From assembly GCF_021343995.1 (NCBI RefSeq), contig NZ_JAJTTE010000022.1, positions 49,175 to 113,174 of the forward strand: 64,000 nt of DNA. The letters are read 5' to 3'. The notes under the pieces were generated by a model, which made no database searches, was not told where the DNA came from, and saw nothing but the letters and a program-made list of their open reading frames with translations. Below, piece after piece: positions 20,307 to 29,065 of this stretch. The DNA is from Pseudonocardia terrae (lineage in GTDB: Bacteria > Actinomycetota > Actinomycetes > Mycobacteriales > Pseudonocardiaceae). Every line of letters starts with the position of its first letter. The stretch's first letter is position 1. The position numbers and the translations under genes are program-made.

Positions 20307-20338
20307 TAGGCTTCTCGATGTCCCACCACGCGCCGTGA
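20307..20338 (+). promoter_or_regulatory. glcD promoter (-10 TAGGCT) and 6-codon leaderless ORF
   Basis: TAGGCT at 20307-20312 is followed 5 nt later by ATG TCC CAC CAC GCG CCG TGA (20318-20338, peptide MSHHAP), then by AAGGAGG and glcD at 20351. The transcript would start at or next to this ATG, so the hexapeptide would be read from a leaderless start just upstream of the glcD Shine-Dalgarno. Confidence 0.45.
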
Positions 20339-20350
20339 CAAGGAGGTCGG

Positions 20351-21805
20351 ATGACCCTCGATCCCGTGGCCCGCGCCGCGATCGTCGCGGCCCTGGGCCC
20401 CGATGACGTCGTCGACGACCCCGTGCAGACCCGCGCCTACGAGTGCGACGGGCTGACCGGGTACCGGGTCCGCCCCGAGATCGTCCTCATCCCCCGCGAC
20501 GCCGAGGGGGTCGCCCGGGCGGTGAAGGCCTGCCATCGCAACGGCGTCCCGTTCGTGGCGCGCGGCGCCGGCACCGGCCTGTCCGGCGGCGCGCTCCCGG
20601 TGGCCGACGGCGTGGTGATCTCGCTGGCCCGGCTGAAGCGGGTGCTGGAGGTCGACCCGGTGAACCGGCGCGCGGTCGTCGAGCCCGGGGTCACGAACCT
20701 CGAGATCACCGCGGCCGTCGCGGCGCACGGGCTCTACTACGCGCCCGACCCCTCCTCGCAGCAGGTGTGCACGATCGGCGGCAACGTCGCGGAGAACTCC
20801 GGCGGCGCGCACTGCCTCAAGTACGGGTTCACCACGAACCACGTGTACTCGATGGAGGTCGTGCTCCCGGACGGCGAGCTGGTCACCCTCGGCGGGGACT
20901 CCGCCGAGCAGCAGGGCCCGGACCTGCGCGGGGTGTTCCTCGGCTCCGAGGGCACGCTGGGCATCACCACGAAGATCACCGTGCGGCTGCTGCGCACCCC
21001 GGAGACGGTGCGCACGCTGCTGGCCGACTTCCCGTCGGTCGCCGAGGCGGGCGAGGTCGTGTCGGACATCGTCGCGGCCGGGATCGTGCCCGCCGCCGTC
21101 GAGATGATGGACACGCTCGCGATCGAGGCGGCCGAGGAGGCGGTGCACGCCGGCTACACGGTGGGGGTGCCGGCCGCGCTGGTCGTGGAGCTCGACGGCC
21201 CGATCGAGCAGTGCGACACCGAGTTCGCGCAGGTCAAGGCCATCTGCGACGCCCACGGCTGCACCCGGCTGCACATCGCGGGCTCGCCGGAGGAGCGGGC
21301 CGCGATCTGGCGCGGCCGCAAGGCGGCCTTCGCCGCGGTCGGCCGGATCTCGCCGGACTACTTCGTGCAGGACGGCGTGGTCCCGCGGACGAGGCTCGCC
21401 GAGGTGCTGGGCCGCATCGCCGACATGGGCGACGAGGCCGGCCTGCGGGTGGCCAACGTCTTCCACGCCGGTGACGGCAACCTCCACCCGCTGGTCCTCT
21501 ACAGCGCCGCCGCGGGCGAGACCGAGCGTGCCGAGGAGCTGTCCGGGGCGATCGCCGAGCTCTGCGTGGAGCTGGGCGGGTCGCTGTCCGGCGAGCACGG
21601 CATCGGCACCGACAAGGCGTGCTCGATGCCGAAGATGTACGGGGAGGAGGACCTGGCGGTGATGAAGCGGGTGCGGGACGCCTTCGACCCCGAGGGCATC
21701 TGCAACCCGGGCAAGGTCCTGCCCACGCCGCGGCTGTGCGGGGAACGGCCCGGGAAGTACCGGCCGCACCCGCTGGAGGAGTCGGGAGTGATCGAGCGGC
21801 TATGA
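20351..21805 (+). CDS. glcD: Glycolate oxidase subunit GlcD (FAD-linked)
   Basis: 484 residues. An FAD_binding_4 domain carries GAGTGLSGGALPVADGVVIS and GGNVAENSGGAHCLKYG. The C-terminal FAD-oxidase domain has HAGDGNLHPLVLY and GGSLSGEHGIGTDKA, typical of GlcD. It oxidises glycolate to glyoxylate and passes electrons through GlcE and GlcF to the membrane quinone pool. It has a strong AAGGAGG Shine-Dalgarno. D-lactate dehydrogenases share the fold, but the adjacent glcE and glcF support glycolate. Confidence 0.94.
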   Translation: MTLDPVARAAIVAALGPDDVVDDPVQTRAYECDGLTGYRVRPEIVLIPRDAEGVARAVKACHRNGVPFVARGAGTGLSGGALPVADGVVISLARLKRVLEVDPVNRRAVVEPGVTNLEITAAVAAHGLYYAPDPSSQQVCTIGGNVAENSGGAHCLKYGFTTNHVYSMEVVLPDGELVTLGGDSAEQQGPDLRGVFLGSEGTLGITTKITVRLLRTPETVRTLLADFPSVAEAGEVVSDIVAAGIVPAAVEMMDTLAIEAAEEAVHAGYTVGVPAALVVELDGPIEQCDTEFAQVKAICDAHGCTRLHIAGSPEERAAIWRGRKAAFAAVGRISPDYFVQDGVVPRTRLAEVLGRIADMGDEAGLRVANVFHAGDGNLHPLVLYSAAAGETERAEELSGAIAELCVELGGSLSGEHGIGTDKACSMPKMYGEEDLAVMKRVRDAFDPEGICNPGKVLPTPRLCGERPGKYRPHPLEESGVIERL

Positions 21806-22941
21806 CACTCACGGCATTGAAGCCGGCGTCGTTGAAGGAGGCCCGCGAGGCCGTCCTCGACACGACCGGCCGGATCTCGATCGCCGGGGCCGGGACGGCC
21901 GCGGACTGGGGGGGCCGGCTCGGGCCCGTCGACGCCGTGCTCGACACCACCGGGCTGAGCGGCGTCATCACCCACAACCCGGGTGACATGACGGTCTCGG
22001 TGCACGCCGGGACGCCGCTGCGGGCGCTGCAGGAGCAGCTGGCGGAGCACGGCCAGCACCTGTCCTTCGACGCCGCGCGGGTGGCCGCGGGCGCGACCGT
22101 CGGCGGGCTGGTGGCCACGGCCGACGCCGGGCCGTCGGCGCTGGTGCACGGCACGCTGCGCGATCTCGTCATCGGGACCACCACGCTGCTGTCCGACGGG
22201 GCGGTGGTCCGCTCGGGCGGGCACGTCATCAAGAACGTGGCCGGTTTCGACCTGTCCAAGCTGCTGCACGGCTCCTACGGCACCCTCGGTGTGCTGGTCG
22301 AGGTCGTGCTGCGGCTGCACCCGGTGCCGAAGGCGATCGGCACCGTGGTGGTGGAGTGCGGCCTCGCCGACGCCGCCCGGCTGGCCGGCGAGGTGCTGGC
22401 CTCGCAGCTGGAGCCGACGGCCGTGGAGTGGCTGTCCTCGGGCCGGCTGCTGGTCCGCCTCGACTCGACCGAGGAGGCCCTGCCGGCCCGGCTGGACCGG
22501 TTGACCCGGCTGCTGGGCGACGGGGCGTCGGTGGCGTCCGGGTCCTCGGAGGCGTCCGGGCAGTCCGGGGCCGGCGCGGACGTGTGGGCCGAGCACGCCG
22601 CCCTCACCCGGGGCGACGGGGGTGCGGCCGTGGTGCGGATCGGGGTGAAGCCCTCGCTGCTGCCGGGCGTGCTGGAGGCACTGCCCGCCTCGACCGTCTC
22701 CGCAGGGCTGGGCACCGGCGTGGCCACGGTGTCGGTGCCCGGGAGGGCGGTCGCCGAGGCGCACGCCGCCGTGCACGCGGCCGGCGGGACGAGCGTGCTG
22801 CGCTGCCGCCCCGCCGACCTCGGCGCCCCGGCGTGGGGGCCGCCGCCGTCCGCCCTCGCCGTGCTCAAGGCCGTCAAGCAGCGGTTCGACCCGGACGGCC
22901 GGTTCGGCCCGGGCCGCTTCGACCCGTGGGAGATCTCGTGA
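21802..22941 (+). CDS. glcE: Glycolate oxidase subunit GlcE (FAD-binding)
   Basis: 379 residues. It has an FAD-binding half similar to GlcD (GAGTAADWGGRLGPVDAVLD, RDLVIGTTTLLSDGAVVRSG, HVIKNVAGFDLSKLLHGSYG) and a divergent C-terminal domain ending with the family pattern AVKQRFDPDGRFGPGRF. The ATG overlaps the glcD stop (ATGA). It is a subunit of the glycolate oxidase complex. Confidence 0.93.
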   Translation: MTLTALKPASLKEAREAVLDTTGRISIAGAGTAADWGGRLGPVDAVLDTTGLSGVITHNPGDMTVSVHAGTPLRALQEQLAEHGQHLSFDAARVAAGATVGGLVATADAGPSALVHGTLRDLVIGTTTLLSDGAVVRSGGHVIKNVAGFDLSKLLHGSYGTLGVLVEVVLRLHPVPKAIGTVVVECGLADAARLAGEVLASQLEPTAVEWLSSGRLLVRLDSTEEALPARLDRLTRLLGDGASVASGSSEASGQSGAGADVWAEHAALTRGDGGAAVVRIGVKPSLLPGVLEALPASTVSAGLGTGVATVSVPGRAVAEAHAAVHAAGGTSVLRCRPADLGAPAWGPPPSALAVLKAVKQRFDPDGRFGPGRFDPWEIS

Positions 22942-24284
22942 CCACACCCGCCGGCTCCGCCGACACCAACCTGCCGCAGACCGGCCCGAGCGCCTTCGAC
23001 GCGCACCACCCGCCCTCGCGGGAGCTGCTCGACGACTGCGTGCACTGCGGCTTCTGCCTGCCGACCTGCCCCACCTACCAGCTCTGGGGCGAGGAGATGG
23101 ACTCCCCGCGCGGGCGCATCTACCTGATGGACCTGGCCCAGAAGGGCGAGATCGGGCTCGACGGCCCGCTGCACCAGCACATCGACGCCTGCCTGGGCTG
23201 CATGGCGTGTGTGACGGCGTGCCCCTCGGGCGTGCAGTACGACAAGCTGCTCGAGTCGGTGCGCCCGCAGCTCGAGCGCAACGTCAAGCGGACCCCGGCC
23301 GACCGGATGTTCCGCGAGGCGATCTTCGCGCTGTTCCCGTACAAGCGGCGGCTGCGCCTGGCGGCCCTGCCCGGGGCGCTGTACCAGAAGCTGGCCGCGG
23401 TGCCCGCCGTCCGGAGGCTGGCGGCGAAGCTGCCGGGCCGGCTGGCCGCGCTGGAGTCGCTGCTCCCGCCCGTCACGGTGCGGGAGGCGTTCGCGACGCT
23501 GCCGGTGCACACCTCCGCCGTGGGCGAGCGGCGCGGCCGGGTCGCGCTGCTGTCCGGCTGCGTGCAGGATGTGTTCTTCCACCGGGTCAACGAGGCCACC
23601 GTGCGGGTGCTCTCCGCCGAGGGGCTCGACGTCCTCGTCCCCCGTGACCAGCAGTGCTGCGGGGCCCTGGAGCTGCACGCCGGCCGCGAGGACCCGGCGC
23701 TCGCCCGGGCGAAGCGCACGATCGAGCGGTTCGAACGGCTCGACGTCGACCACGTGGTGACCAACGTGGCCGGCTGCGGGTCGTCGATGAAGGACTACGC
23801 CCACCTGCTCGCCGACGACCCGGAGTGGGCGGTGCGGGCGAAGGAGTTCAGCGCGCGGGTGCGCGACGTGCACGAGGTGCTCGCCGAGCTGGGGCCGCGC
23901 GCCCCGCGCTCGCCGGTGCCCGCACGGGTCGCGTACCACGACGCCTGCCACCTCGGGCACGCCCAGGGCGTGCGCGCGCAGCCCCGGGAGGTGCTGCGGA
24001 GCATCCCCGAGCTCGAGGTGCTCGACATCCCCGAGGCGGCGCTGTGCTGCGGCTCCGCGGGCATCTACAACATGATCATGCCCGAGGCGGCCGACGAGCT
24101 GGGCCGGCGCAAGGCCGACAACGTCCGGACGGTCGAACCCACCGTGGTCGTCACGGCGAACCCGGGCTGCCTGCTGCAGATCGGCAAGCACCTCAAGGAC
24201 GGCATCGGAGGCGCCCTGCCGCTGCTGCACCCGGTCCAACTGCTCGACGCCAGCATCCGCAACGTGCCGGTCCCCCGCAGCTGA
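22938..24284 (+). CDS. glcF: Glycolate oxidase iron-sulfur subunit GlcF
   Basis: 448 residues. Two 4Fe-4S motifs are visible near the N-terminus (CVHCGFCLPTCP and CLGCMACVTACP), then two CCG domains (QQCCGALELHAGR and ALCCGSAGIYNMIMPEAA), the standard GlcF architecture. It transfers electrons from GlcDE to the respiratory chain. GTG 22938 overlaps the glcE stop (GTGA). Confidence 0.96.
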   Translation: MTTPAGSADTNLPQTGPSAFDAHHPPSRELLDDCVHCGFCLPTCPTYQLWGEEMDSPRGRIYLMDLAQKGEIGLDGPLHQHIDACLGCMACVTACPSGVQYDKLLESVRPQLERNVKRTPADRMFREAIFALFPYKRRLRLAALPGALYQKLAAVPAVRRLAAKLPGRLAALESLLPPVTVREAFATLPVHTSAVGERRGRVALLSGCVQDVFFHRVNEATVRVLSAEGLDVLVPRDQQCCGALELHAGREDPALARAKRTIERFERLDVDHVVTNVAGCGSSMKDYAHLLADDPEWAVRAKEFSARVRDVHEVLAELGPRAPRSPVPARVAYHDACHLGHAQGVRAQPREVLRSIPELEVLDIPEAALCCGSAGIYNMIMPEAADELGRRKADNVRTVEPTVVVTANPGCLLQIGKHLKDGIGGALPLLHPVQLLDASIRNVPVPRS

Positions 24285-24291
24285 CGCCGCG

Positions 24292-24372
24292 TTGCACATC
24301 CACCGCGAGGCGATCCACCACGGCGCCGAGATCCTGCTGCTGCGGGACCTGTACCGGAACCTGCACGGGTGA
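24292..24372 (+). pseudogene. C-terminal remnant of a DinB-family gene
   Basis: Directly after glcF an open stretch of 26 codons reads LHIHREAIHHGAEILLLRDL, then YRNLHG and TGA. This is the ending typical of DinB/YfiT-like four-helix proteins (His-rich HREAIHHGAE, then LLRDLY). No start codon with a Shine-Dalgarno or any N-terminal part remains, so it looks like the tail of a deleted gene. The match is from memory of the family pattern. Confidence 0.5.
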
Positions 24373-24505
24373 GCCCGGTCCCGCACCGAGCGTCGGGATC
24401 GCGCGGAACGTCCGGCTTGCTCAGCGGCCTCTCAGCGCGCTGGGTGCCCGTCCGGCGGCGCGGTGTGAGAGTGGCCGGTGGGGTCGAACCGATCGGGGAG
24501 GTCGC

Positions 24506-25789
24506 ATGACGGAGACCGCGCGCACGCGTCCGGACCAGGGGATGGCGGAGGCGCCGTCGGGGCCGGGTCTCGAGGGCAGGAGCGTCGAGGAGCTGCCGCT
24601 GCACATGCGGCGGTCGGGCTTCGACCCGGCGCCCGAGCTGCGGGCGATCCGCGAGGGCGAGGGCGTCCGGAAGATCCGCACGCCCTTCGGGCTCGAGGCC
24701 TGGATGGTCACGCGCTGGTCGGACGTGCGCGAGGTGCTCGGCGACGCGGCCACGTTCAGCAACGAGTGGCAGCCGCAGCGGCGCATGGCGGGCCTGCCGG
24801 GGATGCCGAAGCGCAGCCCGGAGGAGCTGGCCCGGATGCGGGCCGGCAACCTGCTGGCGTTCGACCCGCCGGCGCACACCCGGCTGCGCCGCATGCTCAC
24901 CCCGGAGTTCACCGGGCGGCGGATGGCGCGGCTCGAGCCCCGGGTGCGCGAGATCGTCGACCAGCACCTCGACGCGATGGAACGGGCCGGGTCGCCCGCG
25001 GACCTGGTCGCGGACTTCGCCCTGCCGGTTCCGTCGCTGGTGATCTGCGAGCTGCTCGGTGTGCCGTACGAGGACCGGGCGGAGTTCCAGCGGCGCAGCG
25101 CCAAGCTGCTCGACCTGTCGAGGCCGATGGACGAGCGGATGCGGGCCGGGGACGAGCAGCGCGCCTACATGGCGTCGCTGGTCGCGCGGGAACAGGCGGA
25201 CCCGGGCGAGGGGCTGCTCGGCATGCTCGTGCGCGAGCACGGCGAGGACCTCACCACGGACGAGCTGGTCGGCATCGCGAACCTGCTGCTGATCGCCGGC
25301 CACGAGACCACGTCGAACATGCTCGGCCTGGGCACGCTGGCGCTGATGGACCACCCCGACCAGCTCGCCCTGGTCCGGGACGATCCCGACGCGATCGGGC
25401 CCGCGGTCGAGGAGCTGCTGCGGTGGCTGTCGATCGTGCACTCCGGCACGTTCAAGACCACGACCCGGCCGGCCGAGATCGCGGGTCACGCGATCGCGGA
25501 GGGCGAGCTGGTCATGCTCTCGATCCCGGCCGCCAACCGGGACCCGGCCCTGCTCGAGGAGCCGGAGCGGCTCGACGTCCGGCGGGGCGCGCTCGGCCAC
25601 GTCGCCTTCGGGCACGGGGTGCACCACTGCCTCGGCGCGCCGCTGGCCCGCATGGAGATGCGGATCGCCTTCCCCGCGCTGCTGCAGCGCTTCCCGGACC
25701 TGCGGCCGGCGTCGGAAGATCGTAGGTTCCGGTCGTTCAACGTCGTCTACGGGATGGAGAGCCTGCCCGTGGCGTGGGGAGGAGCGTGA
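24506..25789 (+). CDS. Cytochrome P450
   Basis: 427 residues, soluble bacterial type. I-helix oxygen-binding motif AGHETTSN, ExxR in EELLRW, and heme loop FGHGVHHCLGAPLAR with the cysteine ligand. The N-terminal WQPQRRMAGLPGMPKRSP region is typical of actinobacterial CYP105/107-like enzymes, but the substrate is unknown. ATG 24506 has GGGGAGG 5 nt upstream. Its stop overlaps the ferredoxin start (TGATG), so electron supply is cotranslated. Confidence 0.96.
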   Translation: MTETARTRPDQGMAEAPSGPGLEGRSVEELPLHMRRSGFDPAPELRAIREGEGVRKIRTPFGLEAWMVTRWSDVREVLGDAATFSNEWQPQRRMAGLPGMPKRSPEELARMRAGNLLAFDPPAHTRLRRMLTPEFTGRRMARLEPRVREIVDQHLDAMERAGSPADLVADFALPVPSLVICELLGVPYEDRAEFQRRSAKLLDLSRPMDERMRAGDEQRAYMASLVAREQADPGEGLLGMLVREHGEDLTTDELVGIANLLLIAGHETTSNMLGLGTLALMDHPDQLALVRDDPDAIGPAVEELLRWLSIVHSGTFKTTTRPAEIAGHAIAEGELVMLSIPAANRDPALLEEPERLDVRRGALGHVAFGHGVHHCLGAPLARMEMRIAFPALLQRFPDLRPASEDRRFRSFNVVYGMESLPVAWGGA

Positions 25790-25980
25790 TGGGCGAGCTC
25801 AGGGCCGACCGCGCCGTCTGCATCGGTGCCGGGATGTGCGTGATGACCGACGATGCGGTGTTCGACCAGGACGACGACGGCATCGTCGTGCTCCTGAACG
25901 AGAATCCCGAGGTCGACGAGAAGGTGCGCTCCGCGGTCGACGCCTGCCCCTCGGGAGCCCTGTCGATTCGCGAGGAATGA
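25789..25980 (+). CDS. 3Fe-4S ferredoxin, partner of the P450
   Basis: 63 residues, with three cysteines arranged as CIGAGMC and later ACPSGAL. The second cysteine of the usual 4Fe-4S quartet is replaced, as in 3Fe-4S ferredoxins that feed actinobacterial P450s. The ATG overlaps the P450 TGA. No ferredoxin reductase is nearby. Confidence 0.93.
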   Translation: MGELRADRAVCIGAGMCVMTDDAVFDQDDDGIVVLLNENPEVDEKVRSAVDACPSGALSIREE

Positions 25981-26056
25981 GCTCGGGCGCGCCCCGATAC
26001 CCGTTCGGCCCAGTCCATCCTGCCGACTGACGTGATCTGACGCACACTGCGCGACC

Positions 26057-27910
26057 ATGACGTCTGCGACGCTGTTGTCCGGGCCGATGGCGGGGCCGGT
26101 CCTGGCGGTCTACCAACAGGACCCCAAGGCCGTCGGCGGTTCCCTGGGGTGGTCGGCCCTGGTGTCGGTGGTGCCGCTGGCGGTGGTGCTCCTCGCGCTG
26201 GGCGTGCTGCGCGTACGGGCGCAGTGGGCGGCGCTGGCCGGGCTGGTCGCGGCGCTGGTCGTCGCGATCGTGGGATTCGCCATGCCCGTCGGCATGTCCC
26301 TGCTGGCCGCGGCGCACGGCGCGTTCTTCGGGCTGTTCCCGATCATGTGGATCGTGGTGAACGCCCTCTGGGTGTTCAACATGACCGTCGCGACCGGGCA
26401 CTTCGACGTGCTGCGGCGCAGCTTCGGCACGTTCTCCTCGGACCGGCGGACACAGGCGATCCTCGTCGCGTTCTGCTTCGGCGCGCTGCTCGAGGCGCTG
26501 GCCGGCTTCGGCGCCCCGGTCGCGATCAGTGCGGTGATGCTGGTCGCGCTGGGCTTCCGCCCGTTGCGCGCGGCCGTCCTGGCGCTCGTCGCGAACACCG
26601 CGCCGGTGGCGTTCGGTGCGATGGGCGTTCCGGTGATCACGCTCGCGCAGGTCAGCGGGCTCCCACTGGGCGACGTCGCCTCGATGGTCGGCCGGCAGAC
26701 CCCGTTCCTGGCCCTCTTCGTCCCGCTGGTCCTGGTGTTCCTGGTCGACGGGCGCCGGGGCGTGCGGGAGGCATGGGTCCCCGCCGTGGTCGCCGGCGTC
26801 GTCTTCGCGATCGTCCAGTTCGCGACGTCGAACTACATCTCCGTGCCGCTGACCGACATCCTCGCCTCGCTGCTGTCCGCCGTCGCCGTCGTGGTGGTCG
26901 CGCGGGCGATGCCGCACGCGCTGTGGGCCGCGCGCCGGCCCGGCACCGAGCCCGAGGCGGAGCCCGACACCGAGCCCGGCGGTGGCAGCCTCGTCGGGGC
27001 GGGCGGCCCCGACGCTCCCGGCGACGGCTCCGGCGGCACGGGCGGGTCGCGCCGCGGCGGGCCCCGGCCCTCCGGTGAGCCCCGGCCCTCCGGTGGGTCC
27101 GTCCCCGCCGGGAGCGCGGCGGAGGAGAGCGAGGCGGTCGCGGCCGTCCGGTCGCAGGCACAGGTCGACGACCCGCGCGAGGTCCGCCGCGCCTACGCCC
27201 CATACGTGATCATCGTGCTGGTCTTCGCGATCGTGCAGCTCCCGGGGATCAAGCCGGCCGTCGACAGCCTGAAGCTGGCGTTCCACTGGCCCGGCCTCGA
27301 CGTCGTCGCGACCAGCGGCAAGCCCAGCAGCACCACGCAGTACTCGCTGACCTGGCTGTCGACCGCCGGGACGCTGATGCTCATCGCCGGCGTGATCGTC
27401 GCGGCGGTGCTCGGCCTCGGCGCGGCCCGGGCGGCGGCGATCTGGGGACGCACGGTCGCGGACCTGAAGTGGGCGATCCTCACCGTGGCCGCGGTCCTGG
27501 CGCTGGCGTACGTGATGAACGCATCGGCGCAGACCACCGCGATCGGCCTGCTGATCGCGGGCGCGGGCGGGGCGCTCGCCTTCCTGTCCCCGCTGCTCGG
27601 GTGGTTCGGTGTCGCTGTCACCGGCTCGGACACGTCGTCCAACGCGTTGTTCGGTTCGCTGCAGGTCACGGCGGCCAACACGGCCGGGCTGCCGCCGGAG
27701 CTGCTGGCCGGCGCGAACTCGTCGGGCGGGGTGCTCGGGAAGATGCTGTCCCCGCAGAACCTCACGATCGCCGTCGCCGCGGTGAAGCTCGACGGCCAGG
27801 AGGGCGTGCTGCTGCGGAAGGTCATCGGGTGGAGCCTCGGCATGCTGCTGGTGCTCGCGATCCTGATCTACCTGCAGTCCACGCCGGTGCTCGGCTGGAT
27901 GCTGCCGTAG
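26057..27910 (+). CDS. L-lactate/glycolate permease, LldP family (copy 2)
   Basis: 617 residues. It has the same family blocks as copy 1 (FGALLEALAGFGAPVAISAV, NTAPVAFGAMGVPVITLAQ, TGSDTSSNALFGSLQVTAAN) but is clearly divergent, nearer to classical LctP. A cytoplasmic loop at about 295-375 is low-complexity (Gly, Pro, Ser, Glu), including short direct repeats such as GPRPSGEPRPSGG. It sits just after the P450-ferredoxin pair; no Shine-Dalgarno is evident. Two permeases flanking glcDEF and the P450 suggest uptake of more than one 2-hydroxy acid. Confidence 0.9.
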   Translation: MTSATLLSGPMAGPVLAVYQQDPKAVGGSLGWSALVSVVPLAVVLLALGVLRVRAQWAALAGLVAALVVAIVGFAMPVGMSLLAAAHGAFFGLFPIMWIVVNALWVFNMTVATGHFDVLRRSFGTFSSDRRTQAILVAFCFGALLEALAGFGAPVAISAVMLVALGFRPLRAAVLALVANTAPVAFGAMGVPVITLAQVSGLPLGDVASMVGRQTPFLALFVPLVLVFLVDGRRGVREAWVPAVVAGVVFAIVQFATSNYISVPLTDILASLLSAVAVVVVARAMPHALWAARRPGTEPEAEPDTEPGGGSLVGAGGPDAPGDGSGGTGGSRRGGPRPSGEPRPSGGSVPAGSAAEESEAVAAVRSQAQVDDPREVRRAYAPYVIIVLVFAIVQLPGIKPAVDSLKLAFHWPGLDVVATSGKPSSTTQYSLTWLSTAGTLMLIAGVIVAAVLGLGAARAAAIWGRTVADLKWAILTVAAVLALAYVMNASAQTTAIGLLIAGAGGALAFLSPLLGWFGVAVTGSDTSSNALFGSLQVTAANTAGLPPELLAGANSSGGVLGKMLSPQNLTIAVAAVKLDGQEGVLLRKVIGWSLGMLLVLAILIYLQSTPVLGWMLP

Positions 27911-27973
27911 GAGAGGCGCTCCGAATCCGGCTGCCCCTCGTGGCCGCGCCTGCGAGGGTGGCCGGGTGAGCGC

Positions 27974-28405
27974 GTGATCGGTGAGTTCGAGATCGACGAC
28001 GACCCCGCCCGGCTGGACCGCGACGCCGTCTGGGCCTGGCTGTCCACGGACGCCTACTGGGGTCGCTGGCGGCAGCGCGAGCACCTGGAGCGCCAGCTCG
28101 ACGCGGCCTGGCGGGTGGTCGGCGTCTACCGCGACGGCCGCACGCTCGGCTCGGCGCGCGCGGTGTCGGACGGCGTGTCCTTCGCCTACCTCGCCGACGT
28201 CTGGGTGGACCCGTCGGTGCGGGGCCACGGGCTGGGCGTCGCGCTCGTCGACGCGATGCTCGCCGGCGGGCCGGGGATGCGGTGGTCGCTGCACACCCGG
28301 GACGCGCACGGCCTCTACGCCCGCTTCGGGTTCACGCCGCCGGACGACACGCTGCTGGAGCGGCGGGCGGATCCCGAGGTGATCCTCGGCGGGACGCTCA
28401 CCTGA
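27974..28405 (+). CDS. GNAT-family N-acetyltransferase
   Basis: 143 residues. A single GNAT fold: an acceptor region (VGVYRDGRTLGSARAVSDGV), then beta4-alpha3 with the acetyl-CoA P-loop-like VDPSVRGHGLGVALVDAML, and the C-terminal DAHGLYARFGFTPP motif. The substrate is unknown. GTG 27974 is the only start covering the full domain and has a weak Shine-Dalgarno. Confidence 0.88.
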   Translation: MIGEFEIDDDPARLDRDAVWAWLSTDAYWGRWRQREHLERQLDAAWRVVGVYRDGRTLGSARAVSDGVSFAYLADVWVDPSVRGHGLGVALVDAMLAGGPGMRWSLHTRDAHGLYARFGFTPPDDTLLERRADPEVILGGTLT

Positions 28406-28501
28406 TCCGGTGGTGCCGACGGCGATGAGTTCCCGGCGGCGGCGCGGTCTCCCCTCCAGACACCGCGGCGGACGCCGCACCGACCGAGAGGACCGAGAAC
28501 C

Positions 28502-28903
28502 ATGAGCGCCGCCGCCCCCACCACCCGCCCCCGCAGCAGGGCCCGCATCGCCCTCTACGTCCTGCAGGTCGTGCTGGGCCTGTTCATGGTCGTCGGCTCC
28601 GGCGCGCCGAAGCTGTTCGGCGAGGCCACCGCCGTGCAGACCTTCGACGCCATCGGCGCCGGCGACTGGTTCCGCTACGTCATCGGGGCACTGGAGGTCG
28701 CGGGCGGGATCGGCCTGATGATCCCGATCCTGGCCGGGCTCGCCGCCGCCTGCTTCGTGGCGCTGATGATCGGCGCGGCGCTCTTCCAGGTCCTCGTGAT
28801 CGGCATGGCCGAGTACGTCTCCACGCCGATCGTCCTGGGCGTGCTGTTCGCCCTGATCGCGTGGGTCCGCCGGCACGAGATCGCGGCGCTGTTCCGGCGC
28901 TGA
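28502..28903 (+). CDS. DoxX-like small membrane protein
   Basis: 133 residues with four hydrophobic helices (LYVLQVVLGLFMVVGSGAPK, FRYVIGALEVAGGIGLMIPI, ACFVALMIGAALFQVLVIGM, IVLGVLFALIAWVRRHE), the DoxX/SURF4-type layout. It is an inner-membrane protein of uncertain role, often linked to redox or thiol homeostasis. A Shine-Dalgarno GAGAGGA is present upstream. A hairpin terminator follows. Confidence 0.85.
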   Translation: MSAAAPTTRPRSRARIALYVLQVVLGLFMVVGSGAPKLFGEATAVQTFDAIGAGDWFRYVIGALEVAGGIGLMIPILAGLAAACFVALMIGAALFQVLVIGMAEYVSTPIVLGVLFALIAWVRRHEIAALFRR

Positions 28904-28930
28904 CCGGCGCGCCGCGCAGGGTGCCGCGGG

Positions 28931-28959
28931 CGCGCCGGGGTCGAGGGGTCCCCGGCGCG
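28931..28959. terminator. Bidirectional hairpin between doxX-like and cupin genes
   Basis: cgcgccgggg and ccccggcgcg form a perfect 10-bp stem around a 9-nt loop, between two convergent genes. The remainder of 28960-29065 shows nothing further. Confidence 0.65.
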
Positions 28960-29065
28960 TCCGCGTTGCGGCGCGACGTCCGGTGCCGGTCCCGCCTCGA
29001 GGGGCCCGGACTCCAGCCCCGGGAACCCGTCGATCGCACCGGGGCTCGACTCCCTCGGCGTGTGC

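Noticed and set aside
15209..20338. 1709-residue plus-strand open frame
   Set aside because: It runs through malate synthase antisense, iclR and the permease in shadow frames; long stop-free frames are normal at this GC content.
26652..27203. Arg-rich minus-strand frame within the second permease
   Set aside because: It is a shadow of the low-complexity loop of the permease gene.
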